Shown here piece after piece: positions 20,622-29,307 of a stretch of DNA of 64,000 bases. Within the stretch, counting starts at the first letter, position 1. The number at the start of each line of letters is the position of its first letter. The position numbers were made by a program, and so were the translations under genes. The stretch comes from Smithella sp. (GTDB lineage: Bacteria; Desulfobacterota; Syntrophia; Syntrophales; Smithellaceae): the NCBI GenBank assembly GCA_018056685.1, contig JAGPFC010000011.1:1-64000 (forward strand), in the 5' to 3' direction. The notes under the pieces are model-generated. The model was not told the origin of the DNA. It saw nothing but the letters and a program-made list of their open reading frames with translations, and searched no databases.

Positions 20622-20761
20622 TGTCCTCGCTTGTTCATCCCTCATAATTAGGCTATACTCTCTCCATGTCTAACGACAAATTTTTTGACCATACGGCGGA
20701 TATCGGCGTTGAAGTTACCGGACGGACCGCAACAGTGCTGTTTATGAATGCTGCCGATTAA
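20622..20761 (+). pseudogene. Truncated second copy of archease 5' end (promoter plus 31 codons)
   Basis: About 135 bp here align, without large gaps and at very roughly three-quarters identity, with 23532-23671, which covers the promoter and first 31 codons of the intact archease gene. The reading frame from ATG 20666 gives a 31-residue peptide with FFDHTADIGVEVTGRT, matching the intact protein, then stops at TAA 20759-20761, 38 bp before the P-type ATPase ATG. The two copies bracket the ATPase gene. The divergence argues against a fresh target duplication; import of the ATPase together with the start of a related strain's archease by recombination fits better. The fragment may now serve as leader for the ATPase. 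Confidence 0.8.
20631..20659 (+). promoter_or_regulatory. Duplicated archease-type promoter, now upstream of the ATPase
   Basis: TTGTTC (20631-20636), 17-bp spacer, TATACT (20654-20659), then six bases to ATG 20666. Geometry and hexamers are identical to the promoter of intact archease at 23543-23571. It is the nearest recognisable promoter to the P-type ATPase gene. Confidence 0.5.
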
Positions 20762-20798
20762 ACTTTATAAAAATTATTCCACGAAAGGATAATTGTGC

Positions 20799-23504
20799 AT
20801 GGAAAAGTTGTTGGGAAAGCACTGGCATCATATGCCTCATGAAGAGGTCATTGACCTTTTGGAGACGAATCCGGACAAGGGACTCGATCTGCTGGAAATC
20901 AATCACCGGAAAGAGCGATTCGGAGCCAATGTCCTGACCGCCAAAAAAAGCAAAGGTCCCTTGATGCGATTTCTCCTGCAGTTTCATCAGCCGCTGATTT
21001 ACATCCTGCTGGCGGCCGGAACCGTTACAGCCTTGTTCCAGGAATGGGTGGATGCCGGCGTCATTTTCGGGGTGGTCATCGTGAATGCCGTCATAGGATT
21101 TGTACAGGAGTCCAAGGCGGTCAAGGCCATGGAAGCGCTGGCGAAAACGATGATTACGGAAGCCACGGTCATGCGTTCAGGCAAAAAGGTGAAGATATCT
21201 TCATCAGAGGTGGTACCCGGCGATATTGTTCTGCTGCAGTCGGGAGATAAGGTTCCAGCGGATATGCGCCTGATATCCTCCCGTGACCTGCAGGTGGATG
21301 AATCGGCTCTTACCGGAGAATCCGTGGCGGTTTCAAAAGACTCCTTGCAGCTTCCCCACGATACCGTTCTGGCTGACCGGAAGAACATGGTGTATGGCTC
21401 GGCGCTAGTGACCTATGGACAGGCCTCCGGCGTGGTGGTGGCCATAGGCGACAGCACAGAGGTGGGCCGTATTTCGGAACTCATTTCCTCAACCGAGGAG
21501 CTGCAGACCCCGCTTTTGAAGAAAATAGGGGAATTCAGCAAGCTTCTGCTCTACCTGATTCTGGGACTTGCCGTGGTCACCTTCGGAGTCGGTCTGTTGA
21601 GAGGCGAAAGCGCCTTCGACATGTTCATGGCCGCCGTGGCCCTGGCGGTGGGCGCCATTCCCGAGGGCCTGCCGGCCGCGATGACCATCACGCTCGCCAT
21701 CGGTGTGGCACGCATGGCTAAAAGGCGCGCCATCATCCGCAAGTTGCCTGCGGTGGAGACCCTGGGCAGCACCACCGTGATCTGTTCGGACAAGACCGGT
21801 ACGCTCACCGAAAATCAGATGACGGTGCAGGAGATTGCAACCGGCGGACAGGCCTATTCAGTCAGCGGCACGGGTTATGCGTTTGATGGCAAGATAGAAC
21901 GAACGGATGCCAAATCCGAAGGCGCGCTGTCCCATGGTCTCATACAGACGCTGAGGTGCGGTCTGCTCTGCAATGACAGTCTGCTTGTCGAGAAAGAAGG
22001 ACGGCTCACCGTTCAGGGCGATCCCACGGAAGGGGCTCTGATTTCAGCCGCGGCCAAGGCGGGTCTTTTCATGGACAAGGAACAGGCGCAATTCAAGCGT
22101 CTCGACACAATCCCCTTCGAATCGCACTATCAGTACATGGCCACTTTGCATGCTAACCCTCAGGGAGGAGATGCCGTGGTTTATGTAAAAGGATCGGTTG
22201 AGGCGCTCATGGAACGTTGCACCTCGGCCCTTGATCAGCAGGGAACTACCGCCGTTCTGGATGCTCCGGCAATTCATGCGGCCGTGGACGCCATGGCAGC
22301 GAAAGGTCTTCGAGTTCTTGCCTTTGCGCAAAAAGCCATCGAGAGCGGTACACAAAAGATAGACCACAAGGATGTTAAAACGGGGCTTACCTTTTTGGGC
22401 CTGCAGGGAATGATCGATCCGCCCCGGAATGAGGCCATTGAGGCGGTGCACAAATGCCACAGCGCCGGCATCAAGGTGAAGATGATTACCGGCGACCACG
22501 CGCTCACCGCGTCGGCCATTGCCGGGAGGATAGGCCTGCGCAAAGCGGAGAAAGTCGTTACCGGCAGGGAGCTGGCGGCCATGAGCGACCAGGAAGTCAT
22601 TGACATTGTGGAGGACGTATCGGTTTATGCCCGTGTGGCGCCGGAGCAGAAACTCCGCCTGGTGGAAGCCCTCCAGACCAGGGGAAACATTGTGGCCATG
22701 ACCGGGGACGGGGTGAACGACGCGCCTGCCCTCAAGCGGGCGAATATCGGCGTGGCCATGGGAATCACGGGAACGGACGTGGCCAAGGAAGCTGCAGACA
22801 TGGTTCTTACGGATGACAACTTCGCCTCCATCGAGGCTGCCGTTGAGGAAGGCAGGGGGACCTTTGACAATCTCACCAAGTTCATTGTCTGGACGCTTCC
22901 CACGAACATCGGCGAAGGCCTGGTCATCCTGGCGGCGATTTTCGCGGGCGTGACGCTTCCCATCCTGCCGGTGCAGATTCTCTGGATTAACATGACAACA
23001 GCGGTTCTTTTGGGACTCATGCTGGTGTTCGAGCCCAAGGAGCCGGGCATCATGGAAAGGATGCCGCGCGATCCCAAAGAACCCATCCTCACCCGTACGC
23101 TTATGTGGCGGATTGCCATTGTGGGATGTCTGCTACTCCTGGGCGCCTTCGGTCTGTTTAAGTACGAACTCTTAACCGGCGCCGGCGTCGCAGAAGCCAG
23201 GACAGTGGCAGTGAACCTGTTCGTCATGGGCGAACTTTTTTACCTCTTTAACTGCCGCTCGCTCACAAAATCCTTTTTTGAAATCGGATTTTTCTCCAAT
23301 CCCTGGGTATTCGGCGGCGCAGGCCTCATGTTTGTTTTACAGTTGCTCTTCACCTATGTGCCGGTTATGAACACCGCATTACAAAGCAGCCCCATCGGTC
23401 TTGGTGCCTGGCTGCGTGTTTTGGCCGCCGCTTCTTTGATCATGGTGATCGTGGGTATAGAGAAATGGTTTGTTCGTAGAAACAATATGAAAGTCAAGGC
23501 ATGA
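20799..23504 (+). CDS. P2-type cation-transporting ATPase (CtpF/PMR1-like)
   Basis: 901 residues from ATG 20799 (GAAAGGA 9 nt upstream; an upstream in-frame TTG is less likely). N-terminal cation-ATPase domain, TGES actuator loop near 172, PEGLP in helix 4 at 288-292, phosphorylated D331 in DKTGTLT, hinge TGDGVNDAP, then about ten membrane helices. Helix 6 reads NMTTAV at 731-736, where Ca2+-ATPases have an aspartate (NxxxD), so classic SERCA-type calcium binding is incomplete; mycobacterial CtpF has a similar helix. Calcium or another divalent or monovalent ion is possible. Its GC is high and its flanks carry duplicated archease DNA, suggesting horizontal arrival. Confidence 0.88.
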   Translation: MEKLLGKHWHHMPHEEVIDLLETNPDKGLDLLEINHRKERFGANVLTAKKSKGPLMRFLLQFHQPLIYILLAAGTVTALFQEWVDAGVIFGVVIVNAVIGFVQESKAVKAMEALAKTMITEATVMRSGKKVKISSSEVVPGDIVLLQSGDKVPADMRLISSRDLQVDESALTGESVAVSKDSLQLPHDTVLADRKNMVYGSALVTYGQASGVVVAIGDSTEVGRISELISSTEELQTPLLKKIGEFSKLLLYLILGLAVVTFGVGLLRGESAFDMFMAAVALAVGAIPEGLPAAMTITLAIGVARMAKRRAIIRKLPAVETLGSTTVICSDKTGTLTENQMTVQEIATGGQAYSVSGTGYAFDGKIERTDAKSEGALSHGLIQTLRCGLLCNDSLLVEKEGRLTVQGDPTEGALISAAAKAGLFMDKEQAQFKRLDTIPFESHYQYMATLHANPQGGDAVVYVKGSVEALMERCTSALDQQGTTAVLDAPAIHAAVDAMAAKGLRVLAFAQKAIESGTQKIDHKDVKTGLTFLGLQGMIDPPRNEAIEAVHKCHSAGIKVKMITGDHALTASAIAGRIGLRKAEKVVTGRELAAMSDQEVIDIVEDVSVYARVAPEQKLRLVEALQTRGNIVAMTGDGVNDAPALKRANIGVAMGITGTDVAKEAADMVLTDDNFASIEAAVEEGRGTFDNLTKFIVWTLPTNIGEGLVILAAIFAGVTLPILPVQILWINMTTAVLLGLMLVFEPKEPGIMERMPRDPKEPILTRTLMWRIAIVGCLLLLGAFGLFKYELLTGAGVAEARTVAVNLFVMGELFYLFNCRSLTKSFFEIGFFSNPWVFGGAGLMFVLQLLFTYVPVMNTALQSSPIGLGAWLRVLAAASLIMVIVGIEKWFVRRNNMKVKA

Positions 23505-23542
23505 TCGAAGCAACGTAAAAACATTCCGGTCCATGTCCCCGC

Positions 23543-23571
23543 TTGTTCATACGGTATAATTGGGCTATACT
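23543..23571 (+). promoter_or_regulatory. Promoter of archease-rtcB operon
   Basis: TTGTTC (23543-23548), 17-bp spacer, TATACT (23566-23571), then six bases to the archease ATG 23578. This leaves no room for a ribosome site, so the message is predicted to be leaderless. Confidence 0.5.
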
Positions 23572-23577
23572 CTTCAC

Positions 23578-24000
23578 ATGTCGAACTACACTTTTTTTGA
23601 CCATACGGCGGATATCGGTATTGAAGTTACAGGCCGGACCAGAAAAGCGCTGTTTGTGAATGCGTCCGGGGCTTTGTTTGATGTGATGATTGAAAGTAAA
23701 ACCGGTGGGGTAGCCAAAAAACAGCAAAAAAAAATAGCTGTCGAAGGAACAGATGTTGCCGATTTGCTGATTAATTTTTTGCGGGAGTTGCTTTATCTGT
23801 TTAACGGCGAAAAGTTCATCACGGGTGGTTGTGAAATCATCAAGTTCACCAATCAGGAATTACAGGCGTGGCTTACAGGTGAATCGTTTGACAGCAAAAA
23901 ACATTTGATTAAAACAGAAATAAAGGCGGTGACCTATTCCGGCCTGACGGTGGAAAAAGAAAAGGCAGGTTGGAGGGCAAGGATAATATTTGATGTCTGA
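23578..24000 (+). CDS. Archease
   Basis: 140 residues from ATG 23578. FFDHTADIGIEVTG at the N-terminus and LINFLRELLYLFNGE in the middle are archease signatures, as is the KAVTYSGLTVEK segment near the end. Archease speeds guanylylation of the RNA ligase RtcB and supports multiple turnovers. It overlaps rtcB by 8 bp. An upstream in-frame start at 23560 falls inside the promoter and is rejected. A diverged partial copy of the 5' end lies at 20622-20761. Confidence 0.93.
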   Translation: MSNYTFFDHTADIGIEVTGRTRKALFVNASGALFDVMIESKTGGVAKKQQKKIAVEGTDVADLLINFLRELLYLFNGEKFITGGCEIIKFTNQELQAWLTGESFDSKKHLIKTEIKAVTYSGLTVEKEKAGWRARIIFDV

Positions 24001-25435
24001 TATTGTACTGGAAAAACTTGATGAGAACCGCTGGCTTCTGCCGCAGACAGGTGCCATGCGCGTGCCTGGAATTATCTATGCCAATGAAAAAATCCATCAG
24101 CTCTTACGTGGCGATGAAAGCGCCAGGCAGGTGGCCAATGTGGCTCATCTGCCGGGCATTGTGAACTTTTCTCTGGCGATGCCGGATGTCCACTGGGGTT
24201 ATGGTTTTCCCATCGGCGGTGTGGCTGCTTTCGAACTGGATGGCGGCATTATTTCGCCGGGGGGCGTCGGCTATGATATTAACTGCGGCTGCCGTCTGAT
24301 GACCACGAATTTAACCCTGGGGGATATCAAAGATCGGCTCAGCGATTTGACCACAGCCTTATATCAACATATCCCATCGGGCGTCGGCTCGAAAGGTTCT
24401 GTAAAGTTATCCGGCAAGGATCAGAAAAAGGTGCTCGAAGAAGGCGCCGCCTGGGCGGTTCGAAACGGATTCGGCTTACCGGAGGACTTGGAAACGACGG
24501 AAGACCACGGCGTCATCCTAGGGGCCGACCCGGAGCAGGTATCGGCGCGGGCGCTGGAACGGGGCAAAGAGCAACTCGGCACGCTGGGTTCCGGCAATCA
24601 TTTTCTGGAAATTGAAATTGTGCAGGAAATATTTGATGAAGAAGCGGCCAGAGCTTTCGGCTTGCACAAGGGACAGATTGCCGTGATGATTCATACCGGT
24701 TCGCGCGGTTTGGGGTATCAGATTTGCGATGATTATCTGGCATTGATGGTGAAACACGCGCAGGAAACCGGCATAGAACTTCCGGACAGGCAACTGGCCT
24801 GTGCTTATCTTGATTCGGGACGGGGGAAAAACTATCTGGCAGCCATGGCTTGCGGCGCCAATTACGCCTGGGCGAACCGGCAAATCCTGATGCACAAAAC
24901 GCGGGAAGTTTTTGAAAAAACGTTGCGGATGTCGCCTCGCGACGTGAACATGCGATTGGTTTATGACGTCTGTCACAATATTGCCAAGATAGAGTCGTTT
25001 AATATAGGCGGTGTGATGAAAAAACTTTGTGTTCACCGCAAAGGCGCGACGCGTGCTTTTCCCGCCGGGCATGAAGCGGTTCCCGTGCGTTACAGAAGTG
25101 TCGGTCAGCCGGTACTGATTCCTGGTGACATGGGAACAGGTTCGTATGTGCTGGTCGGTCAGCAAAAAGCGATGGAAGAAACCTTCGGCAGTGCCTGTCA
25201 CGGGGCAGGTCGTGTGATGAGCCGGTCGCAAGCCATCAAAAACAGCAGGGGACGCTCCATTGCACGTGAGCTTTCGGAAAAAGGCGTTCTGGTCATGGCC
25301 GGTTCCAAGGGCACACTCAGCGAAGAAATGCCCGAAGCGTATAAAAATCTGCACGATGTCGTGCAGGTGATGCACGATGCGGGCATTGCGAAGAAGGTTG
25401 CCAGGCTTAAATCTTTGTCTTGCATAAAAGGATAA
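23993..25435 (+). CDS. rtcB: RNA-splicing ligase RtcB
   Basis: 480 residues from ATG 23993 (AAGGA 9 nt upstream; TTG 23990 also opens the frame). Metal-site segments VGYDINCGCR, GTLGSGNHFLE and HTGSRGLG are intact, and His403 in ACHGAGR corresponds to the guanylylated His404 of Pyrococcus RtcB. The enzyme joins 2',3'-cyclic-phosphate or 3'-phosphate RNA ends to 5'-OH ends using GTP and Mn2+. Long, archaeal-like form, consistent with its archease partner. Used for RNA repair in bacteria; no RtcR regulator or RtcA is in the window. Confidence 0.96.
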   Translation: MSDIVLEKLDENRWLLPQTGAMRVPGIIYANEKIHQLLRGDESARQVANVAHLPGIVNFSLAMPDVHWGYGFPIGGVAAFELDGGIISPGGVGYDINCGCRLMTTNLTLGDIKDRLSDLTTALYQHIPSGVGSKGSVKLSGKDQKKVLEEGAAWAVRNGFGLPEDLETTEDHGVILGADPEQVSARALERGKEQLGTLGSGNHFLEIEIVQEIFDEEAARAFGLHKGQIAVMIHTGSRGLGYQICDDYLALMVKHAQETGIELPDRQLACAYLDSGRGKNYLAAMACGANYAWANRQILMHKTREVFEKTLRMSPRDVNMRLVYDVCHNIAKIESFNIGGVMKKLCVHRKGATRAFPAGHEAVPVRYRSVGQPVLIPGDMGTGSYVLVGQQKAMEETFGSACHGAGRVMSRSQAIKNSRGRSIARELSEKGVLVMAGSKGTLSEEMPEAYKNLHDVVQVMHDAGIAKKVARLKSLSCIKG

Positions 25436-25583
25436 AGCCTTATTTCTGGAAAAATTTTACGGGCTGATGTAAGTAATGGCGAAGATAAAAAAAGTTGTCT
25501 TTTCCATGTAGGCGGGCCATGGTGCCCTTTAGGGCGAATCCAGAAAAAAATATTTAAGATTTATATTATTGCCGGAGAATAAA

Positions 25584-25886
25584 ATGGCGGAAATCATTCT
25601 TGATGAAAATGAAGACTGGGAAAAGCGAATCTTGTGCAGTGACGAATCCTGTATCGGCACGATCGGTCCCGACGGCAAATGCAAGGAATGCGGCAAGCTT
25701 TACGAAGGCAAATTACCGAATAATCACACGGGGAGAATTGTTGATAAAGAAGCCTCCGTAGAAAAAGGAGAAAATGATATTCAGGCGAACGACGATTGGG
25801 ATAACCGGATTTTGTGTTCAGACGAATCATGCATTGGCGTCATCGGCTCCGACGGCAAGTGCAAAGAATGTGGCAAACCACTATAA
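25584..25886 (+). CDS. Small protein with two Cys4-type repeats (unrecognised)
   Basis: 100 residues from ATG 25584 (GGAG 8 nt upstream). It is built of two nearly identical modules joined by a 30-residue charged linker: each has W-(D/E)-x-R-I-L-C-S-D-E-S-C-I-G, then IG, then DGKCKECGK. The four cysteines per module (CX4C and CX2C) look like a zinc or iron site. No enzyme domain, signal peptide or membrane segment is visible. The GX-DGKCK-CG ending recalls short zinc-ribbon tails fused to other bacterial proteins, but I do not know a function. It lies 9 bp before the acyltransferase gene. Confidence 0.75.
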   Translation: MAEIILDENEDWEKRILCSDESCIGTIGPDGKCKECGKLYEGKLPNNHTGRIVDKEASVEKGENDIQANDDWDNRILCSDESCIGVIGSDGKCKECGKPL

Positions 25887-25895
25887 TGATAAACC

Positions 25896-26777
25896 ATGCC
25901 TGTCCAGCCAACTCAAAAAACTAAAATATTGCTTTTTATCTTTCATTGCATTCCCCGTATCGTGCGCAAGGGGTTCTTCCTTTTTTTCTTTTATCTGTTT
26001 TATCTTGTGGGCGTCAAAAACCGTTTGATCACCCTGCACAATCTCCAGCGTTCCTTTCCTGAAAAAAGTAATGAAGAAATACTCAAAATCGCCAGAAGGG
26101 TTTATCGTCATTTTGCCATCGTGACTGCTGAATTTTTCGATCTGCCGTACATAAACAGAGCGAATATTCACAAATGGGTTGAAGTGGAAGGTTTGGAAAA
26201 CTATCAAACGGCCATTGCCCAAGGGAAAGGACTTCTTACGATCGTTGCTCATTTCGGTAATTGGGAGCTGATGACGATTGCTATTCCCTTTTTTCTAAAA
26301 CCGATTGAAATCGTTTACCGTCCACTGGATAATAAGGTCATCGATAATGTAGTTGAATATGTGCGCACCGTGAGAGGAAACTCATTGATTCCCAAGGGAG
26401 GATCGGGGAAAAAAATTATCGAATTATTAAAAGGTAATCATCTTATCGGTATTCTCAGCGATCAGAACGTTGCTAAAAAAGAGGGAGTTTTTGTGGATTT
26501 TTTCGGCCGTTCCGCCTGCACAGGCGCAGGGCTGGCCGTGATGGCGATGCGCTCCGGCGCTCCGGTGCTTCCCATTTTTATGGCCAGGAAAAAATCAGAC
26601 CAGTACAAATTTATTATAAAACCTGCCGTCCAGGCTGTTTGTACCGATAATCACGAAGCGGACTTAGTAGCCAATACTCAGCGTTTCACAAAAATCATCG
26701 AGGACGTTATCCGCGAATACCCCGATCAGTATTTTTGGTTCCATCAAAGATGGAAAACCAAGCCGTGGCAGAAATAA
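25896..26777 (+). CDS. Lipid A biosynthesis-type lysophospholipid acyltransferase (LpxL/HtrB family)
   Basis: 293 residues. N-terminal membrane anchor about 11-40, catalytic HX4E motif HFGNWE at 119-124, DQNVAKKEGVFVDFFG (key residues D, Q, G, F) near 190, and the C-terminal WFHQRWKT. Family members move acyl chains from acyl-ACP or acyl-CoA to lipid A precursors at the inner membrane; some act on ornithine or glycerol lipids instead. Start ATG 25896 has no strong ribosome site, so coupling to the small Cys-rich gene just upstream is possible. Confidence 0.85.
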   Translation: MPVQPTQKTKILLFIFHCIPRIVRKGFFLFFFYLFYLVGVKNRLITLHNLQRSFPEKSNEEILKIARRVYRHFAIVTAEFFDLPYINRANIHKWVEVEGLENYQTAIAQGKGLLTIVAHFGNWELMTIAIPFFLKPIEIVYRPLDNKVIDNVVEYVRTVRGNSLIPKGGSGKKIIELLKGNHLIGILSDQNVAKKEGVFVDFFGRSACTGAGLAVMAMRSGAPVLPIFMARKKSDQYKFIIKPAVQAVCTDNHEADLVANTQRFTKIIEDVIREYPDQYFWFHQRWKTKPWQK

Positions 26778-26826
26778 ATAAAGCGTGTGGAACTCTCCCC
26801 ATCCGCTACGCTTCGGAAGGATGTCA

Positions 26827-26856
26827 TTATCCCACGGCACGTCGTGCCTGGGATAA
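26827..26856. terminator. Hairpin between convergent genes
   Basis: TTATCCCACGGCACG pairs with CGTGCCTGGGATAA across a tight turn, with one bulged base. It sits in the 127-bp gap between the convergent acyltransferase and ACT genes. There is no T-run on either side, so it could be a weak bidirectional terminator or a mobile repeat unit; only one copy was noticed in this window. Confidence 0.4.
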
Positions 26857-26904
26857 TTCGACTAATGCTTCAAACTTCGCTTCGCTCGTTTTCAGCAAGT
26901 CTCA

Positions 26905-27336
26905 TTAAAACTCGTAAAGCTTGCTTCCCGGTATTACCGTAAAATTCTTTTTCGTCAGAACGTCGATGGCTTTTTCGGGGTTGTCAAAGCGGAAGATGAT
27001 GACGGCGTTTTCACCGCTTTTTTCCACGAAGGCGTAAAGATATTCGACATTGATGCCCTCTTTGGACACAACTTCCATGATGCTGTGCAGTCCACCCGGT
27101 TTGTCGGGAACTTCCACGGCGACAACAGGGGTTTTGCTGACCCGGAAGCCATTATCCTTGAGAACCTTGTTGGCTTTTTCCACATCATTGACGATGAGGC
27201 GCAGAATGCCGAAATCAACTGTTTCCGCCACGGAAAGGGTACGGATATTGATATTGGCTTCCTTTAATACGCGTGTCGCGTGCTCCAGCGGACCGGGTTT
27301 ATTTTCCAGAAAAACTGATATTTGCTCTACTTTCAT
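26905..27336 (-). CDS. Tandem ACT-domain protein, paaK partner
   Basis: 143 residues made of two ACT domains (about 1-68 and 69-143; KPGPLEHATRVLKEANINI and KPGGLHSIMEVVSKEGIN, with the usual PG turn). Such proteins bind amino acids or related ligands and regulate. It lies 19 bp after paaK in one operon; paaK-ACT pairs are common in Desulfobacterota and other anaerobes, suggesting control of an aryl- or acyl-CoA ligase. AGGGGG precedes ATG 27336. Confidence 0.88.
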   Translation of the reverse strand: MKVEQISVFLENKPGPLEHATRVLKEANINIRTLSVAETVDFGILRLIVNDVEKANKVLKDNGFRVSKTPVVAVEVPDKPGGLHSIMEVVSKEGINVEYLYAFVEKSGENAVIIFRFDNPEKAIDVLTKKNFTVIPGSKLYEF

Positions 27337-27355
27337 TGTAACCCCCTTCTATTTA

Positions 27356-28654
27356 TCAAATGTGGCGTTTATCAATAATTTTTGCGTCAGCTTTTTGAAG
27401 CGTATTGGGCTGAACAAGCTTTACGCGGGCGGAGATACCCAGAAAATCCTTCATGTCTTTGATAATTCTTTGTTCGATTTTCTGCAATTGCTTGATGCTG
27501 CCGGAGTCGCTGAATATCGTGTCGTTAACTTCAACCTGCAAATCCAGAGTATCCAGAGCACCCGCTTTATCGATGATGACTTGATAATTCGGTTCCAGCC
27601 CTTCGATATCAACGAGAATGGCTTCGATTTGCGACGGGAAAACATTAACGCCGCGGATGATCAGCATATCGTCGCTGCGTTTCAACACCCTTTCCATCTT
27701 GACATGCGTGCGGCCGCAACGGCAGGGTTCGGTAATCAGGCGTGAGATGTCGCCGGTGCGGTAACGGATAAGCGGATTGGCTTCTTTGGTCAACGTGCTG
27801 AAAACCAGTTCGCCCTCGGAACCTTCCGGAAGAACGTCGCCGGTTTGCGGATCAATGATTTCCACGATGAAATGGTCTTCAAACACATGCATTCCATTAC
27901 GGCCTTCCAGGCATTCCATGGCCATGCCTGGACCAATGACTTCCGATAAACCGAACAAATCCAGAGCGGTGATGCCGAAAGCTTTTTCAATTTCATCGCG
28001 GATGGCATTATTCCAGGGTTCGGCGCCGAAAATGCCCACGCGCAGCTTGAGGGCTTTAATGTCCACGCCCATTGCTTTTCCCGTTTCGGCCAGATGCAGA
28101 GCGTAGGAAGGAGTGGAACAAATGACAGTCGGTCCAAAATCCTGCAAAATCATCAGTTGCCTTTTGGCATCGCCTCCCGACATCGGGATGACGCTGGCGC
28201 CGATTTTTTCCGCACCGTAATGCAGACCGAGGCCACCGGTGAATAATCCGTAACCGAAGGCGTTGTGAATGATGTCATTTTTAGTGATGCCCGCGGCGAC
28301 AAGACAACGCGCTATCAGATCCGACCAGGTGTCAATATCACGTTTGGTATAACCGAAAACGGCAGATTTTCTGCTGGTGCCGGATGAAGCGTGCAGGCGG
28401 ACAACACTGCTCATGGGGACGGCAAATAAACCAAAGGGGTAATTATCGCGCAAATCTTTCCTGGTGGTGAAAGGAAGCTTTTTCATGTCAGCCATGGATT
28501 TAATATCATCAGGTTTGACTTTGGCGGCATCAAAAGATTTTTTATAAAAACCGACGGTGTGATAAACACGCTCCAGAACCTGCTGTAATCTTTTGACCTG
28601 CAGAGCTTTGATGACTTCACGGGGCATGGTTTCAAATTCTTCATTGTAGATCAT
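27356..28654 (-). CDS. paaK: Phenylacetate--CoA ligase family protein
   Basis: 432 residues from ATG 28654, chosen because GGAGG lies 8 nt upstream; the frame extends to 28699. P-loop-like [14 protein letters not shown] near 90 holds the AMP-binding motif, [11 protein letters not shown] is the A5 element, and the [31 protein letters not shown] region (cited by key residues R, D, N) is the PaaK C-terminal lid. It makes phenylacetyl-CoA, or indoleacetyl- or other aryl-CoA, from acid, ATP and CoA. In an anaerobe this would feed aromatic amino acid breakdown or work in reverse. Confidence 0.9.
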   Translation of the reverse strand: MIYNEEFETMPREVIKALQVKRLQQVLERVYHTVGFYKKSFDAAKVKPDDIKSMADMKKLPFTTRKDLRDNYPFGLFAVPMSSVVRLHASSGTSRKSAVFGYTKRDIDTWSDLIARCLVAAGITKNDIIHNAFGYGLFTGGLGLHYGAEKIGASVIPMSGGDAKRQLMILQDFGPTVICSTPSYALHLAETGKAMGVDIKALKLRVGIFGAEPWNNAIRDEIEKAFGITALDLFGLSEVIGPGMAMECLEGRNGMHVFEDHFIVEIIDPQTGDVLPEGSEGELVFSTLTKEANPLIRYRTGDISRLITEPCRCGRTHVKMERVLKRSDDMLIIRGVNVFPSQIEAILVDIEGLEPNYQVIIDKAGALDTLDLQVEVNDTIFSDSGSIKQLQKIEQRIIKDMKDFLGISARVKLVQPNTLQKADAKIIDKRHI

Positions 28655-28754
28655 GACAGAGCCTCCATTGGTATAATAAATGACATTGGTCTTGCCCAAA
28701 AGCCTAACAAAACTTTATGCGTCTGGCAAGAATCTTTCTCTTCAAATGAGATGA

Positions 28755-29291
28755 TTATGTTGGATTTTTTTGTAAAAAATTATCGGCCAGCATAATGCCC
28801 AGGACGGTTTTGGCATCAATTATTTCATTTTTTTCTATTAAATCCCGCGCCCGGGAAAAACTGACCGGCATGGTTTCAATAAATTCATCTTCGTCAGGTG
28901 TCAGCGGAGCATGGGTTAAATCTTTGGCCAGAAAAAAATACATATATTCGTTGCAGTATCCGGGCAGCAGGTAACCTTCAAAAAGTTTGATGATGGTTTG
29001 CGCCCGAAAACCGGTTTCCTCGGCCAGTTCGCGCTGCGCGCACGTCAAGGGGGATTCTTCGTTGCCATCCAGGGAGCCGGCGGGAATTTCCAAAAGGTCT
29101 TTTTTAACGGCATTGCGATACTGTTTGATTAACAGCAGCTCGTTTTTTTCATTAATCGCCACAATGGCCACGGTGGGGTTGTGGTTGATCCAGCTTTGTT
29201 TTGTTGTCTTTCCATTAGGTAATGTGAATTCTTCTTCCCAAACCTTAAAAATTTTACATTGATACGCAAGAGAAATTTTATCGTTTTCCAT
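28755..29291 (-). CDS. Nudix hydrolase, ADP-ribose pyrophosphatase-like
   Basis: 178 residues from ATG 29291. The Nudix box GX5EX7REUXEEXGU is seen as GSLDGNEESPLTCAQRELAEETGF (24 residues at about 82-105; catalytic REXAEETG intact). The preceding EIPAGSL and following YLLPGYCNEYMYFFLAKDL are typical of ADP-ribose pyrophosphatases. The frame extends to a TTG at 29345, overlapping the thioredoxin gene by 38 bp; the ATG start leaves a 16-bp gap and fits the family better. Probably clears ADP-ribose or other nucleotide sugars. Confidence 0.85.
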   Translation of the reverse strand: MENDKISLAYQCKIFKVWEEEFTLPNGKTTKQSWINHNPTVAIVAINEKNELLLIKQYRNAVKKDLLEIPAGSLDGNEESPLTCAQRELAEETGFRAQTIIKLFEGYLLPGYCNEYMYFFLAKDLTHAPLTPDEDEFIETMPVSFSRARDLIEKNEIIDAKTVLGIMLADNFLQKNPT

Positions 29292-29307
29292 GAACTCGCT
29301 GTCCGGT

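Noticed and set aside
24518-25375. 285-codon minus-strand frame opposite rtcB
   Set aside because: Shadow of a strongly conserved gene; no motif or start signal.
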